From: Alphaproteobacteria bacterium
GTDB taxonomy: Bacteria; Pseudomonadota; Alphaproteobacteria; Rhodobacterales; Rhodobacteraceae
Direction of reading: 5' to 3'
Assembly (NCBI GenBank): GCA_030426685.1
Contig: JAUHYC010000009.1
Span: forward strand, 16,139 to 80,138
DNA length: 64,000 nt
The translations under genes were made by a program, and so were the position numbers. Positions 7,928 to 16,606 of the stretch are shown piece after piece (within the stretch, counting starts at the first letter, position 1; each line of letters starts with the position of its first letter). The notes beneath the pieces were generated by a model. That model did no database searches. It was not told where the DNA came from and was given only the letters and a program-made list of their open reading frames with translations.

Positions 7928-9166
7928 ATGGCCCTGATAACGAAACTCCTGCAGGATATACGTGCAAGTTATTGGTTCGTTCCCGGTCTGATGATGATGG
8001 TTGCCTTCCTAATGGCGGTTGGAATCGAAGCATTGGACCGCCATTTTTCGAACCTGTACACGCCCATGCTGCGGGACTGGATGACCACGCAATCCGATGC
8101 GGTCCGATCGCTGTTGTCGGTCATTGCACAATCGGTGATCACGGTAACCGGGGTCCTGTTTTCCATGACTGTTGTCGCGGTATCGTTCGCGTCCGCCAAT
8201 TTCGGTCCGCGCCTGATTGGCAATTTCATGCGTGATCGTGGTACCCAGATCAGTTTGGGAGTATTGATTTCTACCTTTGTTTTTGCACTGGCGACGCTGC
8301 GATCGGTGCAGGATTTCGGTGCTGACGGGCTGACGTTCGTGCCGCTTCTGTCCCTTGTTCTCGCCTTGGTCATGACGTTCGCATCGGTGATCGTCATGAT
8401 ATATTTCATTCACCATGTGCCCGAGATGATCAATCTTGAGAACCTGTGCCATAAACTTGGCTCCAAACTACGGTCACAGCTCATCGAGTTGTGTCAGGCA
8501 AATGGTTCAGCCACCTTGGGCGACGAGATTGAGTCTGACTGGATGAAAGAAACAGACGGTCAGGATCCCAGACCGATATTCCTTAAGACGTCTGGTTACG
8601 TCCAAGCCGTAAATTTCAACCAAATCACCAAAACAGCCGATGAAAACGACCTGAATATCGAAGTTGTCGCTGTGCCGGGTCAATTTGTTCACCCGCAACG
8701 CCCAGCCCTTAAAGTCTATTCAGAGGAACCGCTATCTGAGTCGACGGAGGCGAAGCTTCGTGCCTGTTTTGCGGCCGGAGCGGGAAAAACCGACACTCAG
8801 AACGTCATGTTCGTGGCGCAGCAACTGGTCGAAATCATCGCCCGCGCTTTGTCTCCGAGTGTAAACGACCCCTACACTGCCTGCACGTGTCTGAACTGGC
8901 TGCATGCGTCGCTTCAGGAACTCGCGGTGGCAGAAACAGTCGCCATAGCGCGGTGCTCGTCACATCGCGTGAAAATTCCGCCGGTCACGTTCCACCAGCT
9001 GCTTCACATCACTCACGTGGACAGTCGCCAATACATCTTGGGCGACACAATGGTAAAGCGGCATGCTGAGATGTTGTTGCAGGAACTCGTGCACCAGCTT
9101 CCTCCTGGGCCTCGGCATGATGCAGTCAAGCAAGAACTGGACACAATGCAGCAGGATCACAAATGA
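7928..9166 (+). CDS. DUF2254 family membrane protein
   Basis: From ATG 7928 the protein has 412 residues. This start is preferred over an in-frame codon at 7901 because AGGAAGG lies at an ideal distance before it and MALITKLLQDIRASYWFVPG is the usual DUF2254 N-terminus. The N-terminal half has four membrane helices with the family segment VTGVLFSMTVVAVSFASANF. The C-terminal half is soluble and ends with HQLPPGPRHDAVKQEL. The function of DUF2254 is not known; its place between an antiporter and an MscS channel hints at ion or osmotic stress. Convergent with mscS, 14 bases apart. Confidence 0.88.
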   Translation: MALITKLLQDIRASYWFVPGLMMMVAFLMAVGIEALDRHFSNLYTPMLRDWMTTQSDAVRSLLSVIAQSVITVTGVLFSMTVVAVSFASANFGPRLIGNFMRDRGTQISLGVLISTFVFALATLRSVQDFGADGLTFVPLLSLVLALVMTFASVIVMIYFIHHVPEMINLENLCHKLGSKLRSQLIELCQANGSATLGDEIESDWMKETDGQDPRPIFLKTSGYVQAVNFNQITKTADENDLNIEVVAVPGQFVHPQRPALKVYSEEPLSESTEAKLRACFAAGAGKTDTQNVMFVAQQLVEIIARALSPSVNDPYTACTCLNWLHASLQELAVAETVAIARCSSHRVKIPPVTFHQLLHITHVDSRQYILGDTMVKRHAEMLLQELVHQLPPGPRHDAVKQELDTMQQDHK

Positions 9167-9180
9167 CGACGGCCCCGGAA

Positions 9181-10059
9181 TTACTTCTCTGATGGCTGTG
9201 GTTGCACGGGCAACGCACCCTTGAATGTCATAGTACGATAGGGGAACGGAATTTCGATCTCGGCCTTGTCCAGGGCAGATTTAACCGCGGAAATCACTTG
9301 GTCGCGCGATGCACGAATGTCGATTGGTTTTGATCCGGTCCACCATGTGATTTCAAAGTCGACCGACGAGGATCCAAAGGCATGCGCGAACACCTGCACG
9401 TCGCGAAGGTCGTCGCGCACGCTCTCGACTGCGACCACGGCTTTTTCGATCGCCTGACGCGCTTCATCGACATCCTCGTCATAGGCAATTCCGCAGATAA
9501 TGCTTGTTCGACGCAGCTCTTTGTCGGTACGCACCCTGACCGGGTTCTGAAATAGTTCATGGTTGGGCATAACAACCAGCTGCCCATCGGTCTGACGAAT
9601 TCGGGTATCGCGAATGGTAATTTCTTCGACCTGGCCCTCGACACCTTCGCATTCCACATAATCGCCGATCTCAAAGGGTTCGCGCAACAATACGAGTATA
9701 CCGGCAAGGAAATTCTCGAACGTGTCCTTGAACGCAAACCCGATCGCAACCGAGCCGAGGCCAAGGGCGGTAATCGCCTTGCCCGGTGTAATTGTCGGGA
9801 AAACGACGGTAAGCGCGATAAGCAAGCCGGACATCCAAAGCCCTGTGCTGGCTATCATCCCAAGCACATCAATCAGATTCGTGCGCAGATGCATGCGGTG
9901 ACCGAGCATGCGAATGACCGCGCGCACCACGGTGACAATGCCCCACATCAAAAGCAGAATAACAACAGCAACAGCAATCCGGGGCGATGCCGCGACAAGA
10001 GTTTGATAATACGCGTGTAGCTGTTGTGTCAGTGTGTCGGTGATTTCGTCGCTGCCCAT
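9181..10059 (-). CDS. Small-conductance mechanosensitive channel (MscS family)
   Basis: This 292-residue protein has three N-terminal membrane helices (about 25-130). The pore helix carries the family pattern ALGLGSVAIGFAFKDTFENF. A beta domain (EPFEIGDYVECEGVEGQVEEITIRDT has the usual DxV/G-V-E-I layout) and the C-terminal cytoplasmic cage follow. Such channels open on membrane tension and release solutes after osmotic downshock. An exact EcfG-type promoter, GGAAC-N16-CGTT, lies 29 bases before the ATG. The MgtC/SapB gene is immediately upstream on the same strand but has its own promoter. Confidence 0.92.
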   Translation of the reverse strand: MGSDEITDTLTQQLHAYYQTLVAASPRIAVAVVILLLMWGIVTVVRAVIRMLGHRMHLRTNLIDVLGMIASTGLWMSGLLIALTVVFPTITPGKAITALGLGSVAIGFAFKDTFENFLAGILVLLREPFEIGDYVECEGVEGQVEEITIRDTRIRQTDGQLVVMPNHELFQNPVRVRTDKELRRTSIICGIAYDEDVDEARQAIEKAVVAVESVRDDLRDVQVFAHAFGSSSVDFEITWWTGSKPIDIRASRDQVISAVKSALDKAEIEIPFPYRTMTFKGALPVQPQPSEK

Positions 10060-10087
10060 CCACTAGCCCTCAGGTGCCTGAAGAACA

Positions 10088-10112
10088 AACGCGCCCGGCG
10101 ACATTTTGTTCC
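10088..10112 (-). promoter_or_regulatory. EcfG-type general stress promoter for mscS
   Basis: On the minus strand GGAAC (10112-10108) is followed by 16 bases and CGTT (10091-10088), an exact match to the EcfG consensus. The -10 element is 28 bases before the MscS start codon. Confidence 0.75.
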
Positions 10113-10216
10113 CCTGAAATTGCAGAGACAATCAGTGGCAAGGCGAGATCAAGTGGCAGTTGCGGCCGAGGTGTTGGTCGGGTTCAACAGCATTTACGCT
10201 ATCGGTGTTCCACGAG

Positions 10217-10702
10217 TCAGTCTTGGTCAGAGATAACCTCGTCCTCAAAGTGCCGCACTGCAACGATGATTATGACAGCCATCACGGTCGTCATAATCGC
10301 AATCGGCCATAGCCCCATGCCAATGGCCGTTCCCACCGCTGCCGCAAGCCACATGCTGGCCCCGGTTGTCAGTCCACGCACCTTGCCCTTGGCGAACACG
10401 ACCACGCCGGCGGCTAGAAATGCAACGCCGCCGGTGATCGCTTGTAAAATTCTCGATGGATCGATCCCGACGCTGTCCTCAAAATCTGCCACTACGTCGA
10501 TCAGGTAGAGCATGATCAGCGTGTAGACCGTCGCCGCCATCCCAACCAACATATGAGTACGCAGCCCGGCAGGTCTTGAGCGCAGCTCGCGTTCGTAACC
10601 GATGAGCCCGCATAGCAGGACACTTCCAATCAAACGCACACTCATGACGGTCCATGACATCGACCATTCACTGGAAAACTCATCCGCCAGAACATCAAGC
10701 AT
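10217..10702 (-). CDS. MgtC/SapB family membrane protein
   Basis: From ATG 10702 the protein has 161 residues, with AGGAAGG before this codon; an earlier in-frame codon at 10756 would extend across the promoter spacer. It has four to five membrane helices and the MgtC signature: LIGYERELRSRPAGLRTHML in the first loop, then a Gly-rich segment around ILQAITGGVAFLAAGVV. MgtC proteins help bacteria at low magnesium and acid stress, partly by inhibiting the F1Fo ATP synthase. An exact EcfG-type promoter lies 84 bases upstream. No magnesium riboswitch was seen in the leader. Confidence 0.88.
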   Translation of the reverse strand: MLDVLADEFSSEWSMSWTVMSVRLIGSVLLCGLIGYERELRSRPAGLRTHMLVGMAATVYTLIMLYLIDVVADFEDSVGIDPSRILQAITGGVAFLAAGVVVFAKGKVRGLTTGASMWLAAAVGTAIGMGLWPIAIMTTVMAVIIIVAVRHFEDEVISDQD

Positions 10703-10785
10703 CGTACCCCAACCCTTCCTCTGCCCTCTGAATAGCCAAACCACTAAACCGACCAAGTGGCGAAAACTTCGGGGCTGTCTTGGAA

Positions 10786-10810
10786 AACGTCCCTAAAGCA
10801 CTACGGTTCC
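10786..10810 (-). promoter_or_regulatory. EcfG-type general stress promoter for the MgtC/SapB gene
   Basis: On the minus strand GGAAC (10810-10806), 16 bases, CGTT (10789-10786), an exact consensus match. It is back to back with the plus-strand element at 10826-10850. Confidence 0.75.
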
Positions 10811-10825
10811 AATCCCGGTGATTGG

Positions 10826-10850
10826 GGAACTTCTGCCGATCTAAGACATT
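10826..10850 (+). promoter_or_regulatory. EcfG-type general stress promoter for the second PLDc_N gene
   Basis: GGAAC (10826-10830), 16 bases, CATT (10847-10850), one mismatch in the -10. It is divergent from the element at 10786-10810, giving a bidirectional stress control region of about 65 bases. The start codon is 44 bases downstream. Confidence 0.55.
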
Positions 10851-10893
10851 GAGGTACCGCAGACAATTGATGGCAACTCTGGAAGGAAACGAC

Positions 10894-11085
10894 ATGTTGG
10901 ACATAACCGGACTGGGCGGACTACTGGTACTGATCCTGGATATCTGGGCAATCATCGCCATTGTCAGTTCAGCAGAATCGACAGGTAAAAAGGTATTGTG
11001 GGTGCTGCTTGTTCTCATTTTGCCTTTGATCGGTTTCATTATCTGGCTGATCGCAGGTCCGCGCGGTGGCAAAATGATCAAGTAG
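10894..11085 (+). CDS. PLDc_N domain mini membrane protein (copy 2)
   Basis: From ATG 10894 the protein has 63 residues. It matches the copy at 3444-3635 nearly throughout: MxxIxGLGxLxxLxLxxWAIIxI, then SxxxTGKKVLWVLLV and ending GFIIWLIAGPRGGK. Two hydrophobic helices with a short basic turn define the PLDc_N module. GGAAGGAAACGAC before this ATG sets the start; a longer in-frame form from 10822 would overlap the promoter. It is likely an accessory envelope protein made under stress; the function of stand-alone PLDc_N proteins is not established. Confidence 0.83.
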   Translation: MLDITGLGGLLVLILDIWAIIAIVSSAESTGKKVLWVLLVLILPLIGFIIWLIAGPRGGKMIK

Positions 11086-11248
11086 CGAAATGTACTTTCT
11101 CAGACTTGGATTTGTAGCCGAAATATTTTGGCTGCCATACGAGGTTGCATTGTAGCCAAGCCTATTGAAGGCGACGACAATAGGCAGCGATACATCCACC
11201 CAGCAGAGCTTAGTGACGTTCAGCAACACTCTTTCGCAGGTTTTTCAG

Positions 11249-11273
11249 GGAACCTTTGGCCAAGCGCAGCGTT
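11249..11273 (+). promoter_or_regulatory. EcfG-type general stress promoter for the CsbD gene
   Basis: GGAAC (11249-11253), 16 bases, CGTT (11270-11273), an exact match to the EcfG consensus, 50 bases before the CsbD start codon. The rest of 11086-11323 shows no other clear signal. Confidence 0.78.
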
Positions 11274-11323
11274 TCCGACCAATGACTGCCTGAATGGGGC
11301 GGTGCATAGAAAAGGAGATAGTT

Positions 11324-11521
11324 ATGAACTGGGATCAAATCGAAGGCAATTGGAAACAGATGAAAGGCAAGGCCAAAGAAAAGTGGGGCGAGTTGAGCGA
11401 TGACGAACTTGATCGCGCAGAGGGCCGTCGCGAACAAATGATCGGGCTGCTGCAAGAGAAATACGGCCAGGCGCGCGAAGAAGCCGAGCGCCAGGTCGAT
11501 GAGTGGTCGCGTACGATCTAA
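11324..11521 (+). CDS. CsbD family stress protein
   Basis: This 65-residue acidic, highly charged protein starts MNWDQIEGNWKQMKGKAKEK and contains WGELSDDELDRAEGRREQ, the hallmark CsbD sequence. CsbD-like proteins (E. coli YjbJ, Bacillus CsbD) are among the most abundant general-stress proteins, but their biochemical role is unknown. AAAGGAGATAGTT precedes the ATG. The promoter is an exact GGAAC-N16-CGTT. A GC-rich inverted repeat follows the stop. Confidence 0.93.
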   Translation: MNWDQIEGNWKQMKGKAKEKWGELSDDELDRAEGRREQMIGLLQEKYGQAREEAERQVDEWSRTI

Positions 11522-11547
11522 GTCCAGCTCTGCCGCTTTAAGAGACC

Positions 11548-11571
11548 GAGCAAGGGGAACGCCCCTTGCTC
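11548..11571 (+). terminator. Terminator-like hairpin after csbD
   Basis: GAGCAAGGGG and CCCCTTGCTC form a 10-base-pair stem with a four-base loop (AACG) about 27 bases after the csbD stop. There is no strong T-run after it, so it could also be an RNA-stabilising stem. Confidence 0.55.
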
Positions 11572-11773
11572 ACCGTTATTCCCAACTTTTTAACACCGTA
11601 TAACGTCTCACGCCTGCCGCATTTCGATGCAGGTCTGCATTCTCAGCCACAGTAATCAAGTTGACCCAAAGCGCGGTGCCAATCCGCGCTGGACGATTGC
11701 AACCCATTACACGAGTTCCGGGTGGGCATGGGTACTTTGCAGGGATTTTACAGTGAAATTTTTGCAGTCGCTG

Positions 11774-11798
11774 GGAACTTACCAGAGGCCGGGACGTT
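11774..11798 (+). promoter_or_regulatory. EcfG-type general stress promoter for the PRC-barrel gene
   Basis: GGAAC (11774-11778), 16 bases, CGTT (11795-11798), an exact consensus match. The start codon is 44 bases downstream. The 11522-11841 gap otherwise contains only the csbD hairpin. Confidence 0.77.
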
Positions 11799-11841
11799 GG
11801 ACAGACACGACATCTCACTAGCGAGCTGAAAGGAGTACAAA

Positions 11842-12666
11842 ATGAGAAAGTTCATGCTGTCCACTGCGATCATCACCGCAACATCACTGCCCGCTTTGGG
11901 CCAAGGGACAGAGGGTATGTTCCGTACCCAAGCCGATCCGGCAGAAATCCACGCATCTGATTTCATCGGGATGCGGGTCTATCGGAGCGATGCCGCTGAT
12001 GCTGACTCGTTCATGGGCATTCAAGACAACTGGGATGACATCGGCGAAATCAATGATGTGATCCTCACGCGCGACGGAATGGTCGAGGCGGTACTCGTCG
12101 ATATTGGTGGCTTTCTCGGTATCGGGGAAAATCAGGTCGCCGTCGATATGAGCGCGGTACGTTTTGTCTCGGACGACGAGACCACCGAGGACGAGAACGA
12201 CTTTTTCCTTGTTCTGAACGCACCGCGTGACGCGTTGGAAACGGCACCGAAATACGGGGCGATGGGCGGCGATGAAGCTGCTGCCACGGAAGGTGCAGAG
12301 GTCGCAACGCCGGTCGAAGAGACTGCATCTGAAAACGTGACACCGGATGTGCGTGTTCCCTTTCATCGCGAAGGTTACGCTCCTGTCCCGGAGGTGGACC
12401 TGACGGCTGAACGCCTGACTGGAGCCCCAGCCTATGACGCAAACGATGAATGGATCGGCGAGTTGTCCAAACTTGTCCTTTCCGACGATGGCAAGGTCAA
12501 ATCCGTGGTCGTGGATGTCGGCGGCTTTCTGGGCATCGGAGAGAAACCGGTCGAATTGCAACTGTCGGACATAGACATTCTTCAAATGGATGGCGGCTCG
12601 GACACGCGTGTCTACATTTCAATGACCAAGGAAGAAATGGAAGCCATGCCTAACTATGAAGGCTAA
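11842..12666 (+). CDS. Secreted double PRC-barrel domain protein
   Basis: The 274-residue protein has a signal peptide (MRKFMLSTAIITATSLPALG) and two PRC-barrel-like modules, near residues 35-120 and 180-265. Both carry the same core: a strand of the type VxxVLVDIGGFLGIGE in the first and VKSVVVDVGGFLGIGE in the second, so the protein arose by internal duplication. An acidic linker joins them. PRC-barrels are small beta folds found in RNA-processing proteins, photosynthetic reaction centres and bacterial stress proteins. A good ribosome site (AAGGAG) and an EcfG-type promoter precede the gene. An envelope stress role is inferred from the promoter only. Confidence 0.87.
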   Translation: MRKFMLSTAIITATSLPALGQGTEGMFRTQADPAEIHASDFIGMRVYRSDAADADSFMGIQDNWDDIGEINDVILTRDGMVEAVLVDIGGFLGIGENQVAVDMSAVRFVSDDETTEDENDFFLVLNAPRDALETAPKYGAMGGDEAAATEGAEVATPVEETASENVTPDVRVPFHREGYAPVPEVDLTAERLTGAPAYDANDEWIGELSKLVLSDDGKVKSVVVDVGGFLGIGEKPVELQLSDIDILQMDGGSDTRVYISMTKEEMEAMPNYEG

Positions 12667-12689
12667 GCGGAACACTTTGAAACTTGGGA

Positions 12690-12722
12690 GGTCCGCCGGA
12701 TGGCGGGCCTTCTTTGTCTTTT
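12690..12722 (+). terminator. Rho-independent terminator after the PRC-barrel gene
   Basis: GGTCCGCC (12690-12697) pairs with GGCGGGCC (12702-12709) with one G-T pair around a GGAT loop, followed by TTCTTTGTCTTTT. Confidence 0.75.
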
Positions 12723-12939
12723 GAGTGCAAAATTCTTCTGACACGGTATCGTACAAACATCCTCTGATTATCATTCTTGGCCACTAGAATTCAAAGCTGG
12801 TGACAGGGTTCACAACGTTTGACGAAGGCGAGGCGAAGGGAAATCCGTCCTGGTCGCCGCGATCGAAAGCCCATGCAACTTTTTTGTGTCCTGTGCGTTC
12901 ACTTCACATTGTCAAATGGCACACGGGAAAGGACGCGTA

Positions 12940-14685
12940 ATGGGACCGAAAATCTTTAGATCAGCAACCGCGATGGTTATGATTGCGTCGCTCTCGGCAC
13001 CTATGCAGGGGTTCGCGCAAGAGCAGGCCCAGGAAAAAGCTGGGTTTGATCTTCTGCAGATGAATCAGGATGAGATTGCCGAGTTGATTGAACGCTGTCG
13101 AAAACGGGCCGAGCGTCATAGGGGTGGCATAGCTGAAGGTGAACAACCCGAAAACCCCAAGGGAAAGTTTGCCTTATTCTGTAACTCTTATGGCGATGGC
13201 GCTTTCGACGACATACTCCCGGAAGGCTTGCAATCCAGCACGGTCTTTGAGGAGGGCTCTGCTGAAGAAAGTTCGACAGAGCTTGCTGATGAGTCTCCAA
13301 AGGAAAGCAGTGAAACGGCTGAATATCACGACAAACCAGCGGAAACTATTCCAGAGGTGCAATCTGAACCAAGCATGCAAGCTTTGGATGAGCCCGTTGC
13401 AGAGCCCGAACTGCCTACGGATGAAGAAACAGCCGCGAATCAGCCTGAACAAACTGCGATCGGGGAAACAGCCGATGAGTCGAATGTAGCCGAGGAGCTT
13501 TCAGGGGGCGACGCGCCATCAAAGGACGGAGAGCCTGCGCAAAACCCTGAAATCGCGAAACTCGACAGCCAACAACAAGCTGATGCGCTCGCAGAGAATG
13601 AAAACACAAACTCGGTGGCCGCCGCCGCAACTTCTGGTGCCCAATACGAGGCGGAAGCCGAAGTGATCGAAGAAACGGTGACCGCGGAAATGGCGCGCAG
13701 TTCCGCCGAGGAGTTCGCCACCAAAGTGGATGAAACAGCCAAGGCCGAAGCGGTTACCGACGAAGCCGCGGAACAGGAAGACAAGGACAGCGGGCTTTCC
13801 AACCTGGAAAAAGCGGCCCTGCTGGGGCTTGGCGCGTTGGCGGTTGGGAAGCTTCTGAATTCAGGCGAAAAGGTAGTGTCCAATAGCGGCGACCGGGCGG
13901 TTGTGGAACAGAACGGACAATTTCGGGTTCTCAAAAATGATGATGCGCTCCTGCGTCAACCGGGCGCCAATGTGACAACCTATAGATTTGGGGATGGCTC
14001 AACCCGCACCGTTGTGACGAGAGAGAACGGTGTTGACGTTGAAACCATCCGGGCGGCGGACGGTCGGGTTCTACGACGCTCCAGGACGTTGCCGGATGGA
14101 AGCACCGTGGTTCTTTTTGATGATACACAGCGCGTCGAACAGGTTCAGATCAGTGAGTTGCCTCCACCTTCACCAACACGTGCGGTACGGACGACGAGCG
14201 AATCCATTTCGGCCGAGGAATTGGCATTGGCACTCGCCGGTCAGACGCAAGAAAAATTTGACCGCCGCTTTTCGCTTGCCCAGATACGCAATATTGATGC
14301 CGTGCGACGCCTGGTACCAGAGATCAGTGTGGATCAGGTGACGTTCGACACAGGGTCTTCAGCCATTCAGCCGACCCAGGCTGAGGAACTGGCTGGATTG
14401 GGCAGCGCCCTGCGCAAAATGATTGACGCGAATCCGGCTGAGGTTTTTCTGATTGAGGGTCACACGGATGCCGTCGGGGCCGCGGGTTTCAATCTTGCTC
14501 TGTCGGACCGTCGTGCGGAGACCGTCGCGTTGGCGCTGACCGAGTATTTTGACGTGCCACCCGAGAACATGGTTGTTCAGGGTTACGGCGAAGGAGATCT
14601 CGCTGTCCCGGTACTTGTTGCTGAACGCGCCAATCGCCGTGTGTCTGTCCGTCGCATAACACCCCTTTTGCATACTGGCCAGTAA
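12940..14685 (+). CDS. OmpA family protein with long acidic linker
   Basis: From ATG 12940 (AAAGGA in front, start of a signal peptide ending AQGFAQE-like) the protein has 581 residues. Residues 30-85 are charged. Residues 85-285 are a Glu/Ala-rich low-complexity region. A short hydrophobic segment (AALLGLGALAVGKLL) lies near 292-307. A repeat-rich beta region follows, and the OmpA_C peptidoglycan-binding domain is near 460-575, with TFDTGSSAIQ, EGHTDAVGAAGFNLALSDRRA and ANRRVSVRR. It probably anchors the outer membrane to the cell wall. The long acidic region should be disordered. The upstream 12667-12939 gap holds only the terminator of the preceding gene; no GGAAC promoter was seen. Confidence 0.87.
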   Translation: MGPKIFRSATAMVMIASLSAPMQGFAQEQAQEKAGFDLLQMNQDEIAELIERCRKRAERHRGGIAEGEQPENPKGKFALFCNSYGDGAFDDILPEGLQSSTVFEEGSAEESSTELADESPKESSETAEYHDKPAETIPEVQSEPSMQALDEPVAEPELPTDEETAANQPEQTAIGETADESNVAEELSGGDAPSKDGEPAQNPEIAKLDSQQQADALAENENTNSVAAAATSGAQYEAEAEVIEETVTAEMARSSAEEFATKVDETAKAEAVTDEAAEQEDKDSGLSNLEKAALLGLGALAVGKLLNSGEKVVSNSGDRAVVEQNGQFRVLKNDDALLRQPGANVTTYRFGDGSTRTVVTRENGVDVETIRAADGRVLRRSRTLPDGSTVVLFDDTQRVEQVQISELPPPSPTRAVRTTSESISAEELALALAGQTQEKFDRRFSLAQIRNIDAVRRLVPEISVDQVTFDTGSSAIQPTQAEELAGLGSALRKMIDANPAEVFLIEGHTDAVGAAGFNLALSDRRAETVALALTEYFDVPPENMVVQGYGEGDLAVPVLVAERANRRVSVRRITPLLHTGQ

Positions 14686-14910
14686 TTGATAACGACAGCC
14701 AGGATCAGAGCGAAAAATTGTTGAATCCGGTCGATGCGGTCGGAATTTGAAGCTATGATCGTGCGTTCCATCGATTGAGAGAAAGCCAGCGAATGACTGA
14801 AAACGCCTCAAACCAAGCGGTATGGCGTGAACTTGGCTGGGTCGCCGAAAATCGTGGCATTTCGGGTTGCCTTCCGGCAGTGGTGTAATGCATGTGCATT
14901 GGTGCGCAAG

Positions 14911-15054
14911 ACGCCGAAACCGGCTGTAGAATGGTTGCATCACTACAAACACGACTGCACTCATCAGGGTAAAACGTGTTGCGGCAGAACGCCGTTCCAG
15001 ACCAAAATTGAGGGCAAAGATATCTGGAGGGAAAAGTTCCTGAACCAAACATGA
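14911..15054 (+). mobile_element. IS481-type transposase remnant (C-terminal end only)
   Basis: The frame ending at 15054 encodes EWLHHYKHDCTHQGKTCCGR followed by TPFQTKIEGKDIWREKFLNQ. This is the C-terminal tail of IS481-family DDE transposases (consensus YNxERTHQGKxCCGRTPxQTxxxGK). The reading frame upstream of about 14911 has no transposase sequence, so only 48 codons remain. The following bases (to about 15116, with TGTCAG and a CTGACAG repeat) may be the old element end. The surrounding gap 14686-15335 contains no intact gene; a 31-codon frame at 14794 has no support. Confidence 0.72.
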
Positions 15055-15335
15055 CCTGACAGACGCCGCCGGAAAAACGGCCAACTGTCAGATCACATCG
15101 AGACTAATTCAGATCATTTGGTTTTGAATCGGACCGGATCCGCCAACACCATATGGGCCAGGGGCATTCGCAAAGGCCGCGCAACAGGCCGAACACATAT
15201 CAGTACCCGAACCGATGGTGTATTCATATCCAGGATGTGCAAGGTTCGAGCCAAACTGTCCAGTACTGTCTCGGTCAGTTTCATGATTTTGCAAGTTTCG
15301 TGCCCAGAGGTGGTAAGTCGCTCGATAAACAGTCG

Positions 15336-16403
15336 TTACAAACGTTGTTCGCTCGCTGTTTCGAAAAGGTGCACCCGCTGCGGGTCAAATTTGAGCTCGA
15401 TCTTGTCTCCGGGTGAGAACTCCACACGATCCTTGACCATGACCTGCAACCGATGTTGACCGTGCGCGCATTCAATAAGCGTTTCGCTTCCGGTCGGTTC
15501 GACAACGGCCACAGTAAAATTTGCGTCGCCGCCAGCATCAACAATCTCCAGGTGTTCAGGTCGAATTCCCAGAGTCGCATTCGCGCCCGGATCGGCACTA
15601 TGCACATCTGGCAATGGCAACAGAACATCGTCGACCGAGAACTTTAGGCCACCATCGGTCTCCACCACGGAGCCTTCGAGAAAGTTCATCGAAGGTGCGC
15701 CTATGAAGCCAGCGACAAATTTGTTGGCGGGCTTGTCGTAGAGATGAAGCGGCGTTCCGACCTGCGCAATGAAACCGGATTTCATTACCACCACGCGGTC
15801 TGCCATCGTCATCGCCTCGATCTGATCGTGCGTGACGTAGATGGCAGTTGATTTCAGGCGTTGGTGAAGCTCTTTGATCTCCTTTCGCATCTGAATGCGC
15901 AGTTTGGCATCGAGATTTGAAAGGGGCTCGTCAAACAGGAATACCTGCGGATTCCGCACGATCGCGCGCCCCATCGCGACGCGTTGCCGCTGACCACCCG
16001 AGAGCTGTTTTGGAAGCCGGTCCAACAGGTCTGTCAGGCCCAGTATCTCGCTGGCATTTGCCACGCGCTCTTCGATTTCGTGTGGTTCGGTAGCGCGGAT
16101 AGTCAGCGCAAAAGACAGATTGTCACGTACACTTATGTGCGGATAAAGAGCGTAGGATTGAAAAACCATGGCGATATCACGGTCTTTGGGTGCGACATCG
16201 GTAACATCCCGGTCGCCGATGCTGATTGTGCCGTGGGTTGGCTGTTCTAGTCCCGACACGATCCTGAGAATGGTGGACTTTCCGCAGCCCGAAGGGCCGA
16301 CCAGAACAATGAATTCCCCATCTGCGATGTCGAGATTCACCTCTTGCAGCACTTGGACGCTGCCAAAAAGCTTGTCCACATGGTCGATTTTGACGGTGGC
16401 CAT
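15336..16403 (-). CDS. Sugar-type ABC transporter ATP-binding protein (UgpC/MsmX-like)
   Basis: This 355-residue protein has Walker A GPSGCGKST (near 37-45), the signature LSGGQRQRVAMGRAIVR, Walker B VFLFDEPLSNLDAKLR and the switch His in YVTHDQIEAM. A C-terminal TOBE/OB extension, typical of sugar importers, follows. AAGGAGGAGAAATTCGA before the ATG is a very strong ribosome site. It probably energises the transporter whose binding protein and permeases are encoded at 17696-20730, although it is on the opposite strand after the dehydrogenase gene. Such ATPases may serve several sugar systems. Substrate is unknown. Confidence 0.92.
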   Translation of the reverse strand: MATVKIDHVDKLFGSVQVLQEVNLDIADGEFIVLVGPSGCGKSTILRIVSGLEQPTHGTISIGDRDVTDVAPKDRDIAMVFQSYALYPHISVRDNLSFALTIRATEPHEIEERVANASEILGLTDLLDRLPKQLSGGQRQRVAMGRAIVRNPQVFLFDEPLSNLDAKLRIQMRKEIKELHQRLKSTAIYVTHDQIEAMTMADRVVVMKSGFIAQVGTPLHLYDKPANKFVAGFIGAPSMNFLEGSVVETDGGLKFSVDDVLLPLPDVHSADPGANATLGIRPEHLEIVDAGGDANFTVAVVEPTGSETLIECAHGQHRLQVMVKDRVEFSPGDKIELKFDPQRVHLFETASEQRL

Positions 16404-16606
16404 TCGAATTTCTCCTCCTTCAAGCGGCGTGTTGGCCGTCTCTTGATGCGCCTTCCGGGACTTGCCTGGATCGCTTTGGTTTGCGTTTCTGTCTTCAGTT
16501 TTGCTCTGTTGTCAGCGTTGGACGACCGCGTCGCTTGACCGGCTACATTCACTCTGGGCGGGCATTTTATCTCCGAAGTAATGGCTGACCTTTTTGCACC
16601 CGATGT

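Noticed and set aside
12784..12939. Possible EcfG promoter before the OmpA gene.
   Set aside because: No GGAAC in the upstream region, only a GGGTTCACAACGTT run that lacks the right order and spacing.
14794..14889. 31-codon plus-strand frame beginning MTENASNQAVWRELGW after the OmpA gene.
   Set aside because: Very short, no homology recognised, and it ends just before the IS481 remnant; at best a truncated leftover.
15109..15294. Minus-strand frame of 61 codons with a CSACC motif, downstream of the ABC ATPase gene.
   Set aside because: No ribosome site, no recognised family, and it lies in IS-flanking sequence; not enough support to call a gene.
16447..16539. Plus-strand frame with a hydrophobic run (MRLPGLAWIALVCVSVFSFA) overlapping the region before the ABC ATPase gene.
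   Set aside because: No ribosome site and it lies in the antisense promoter region of the ATPase gene; probably chance.
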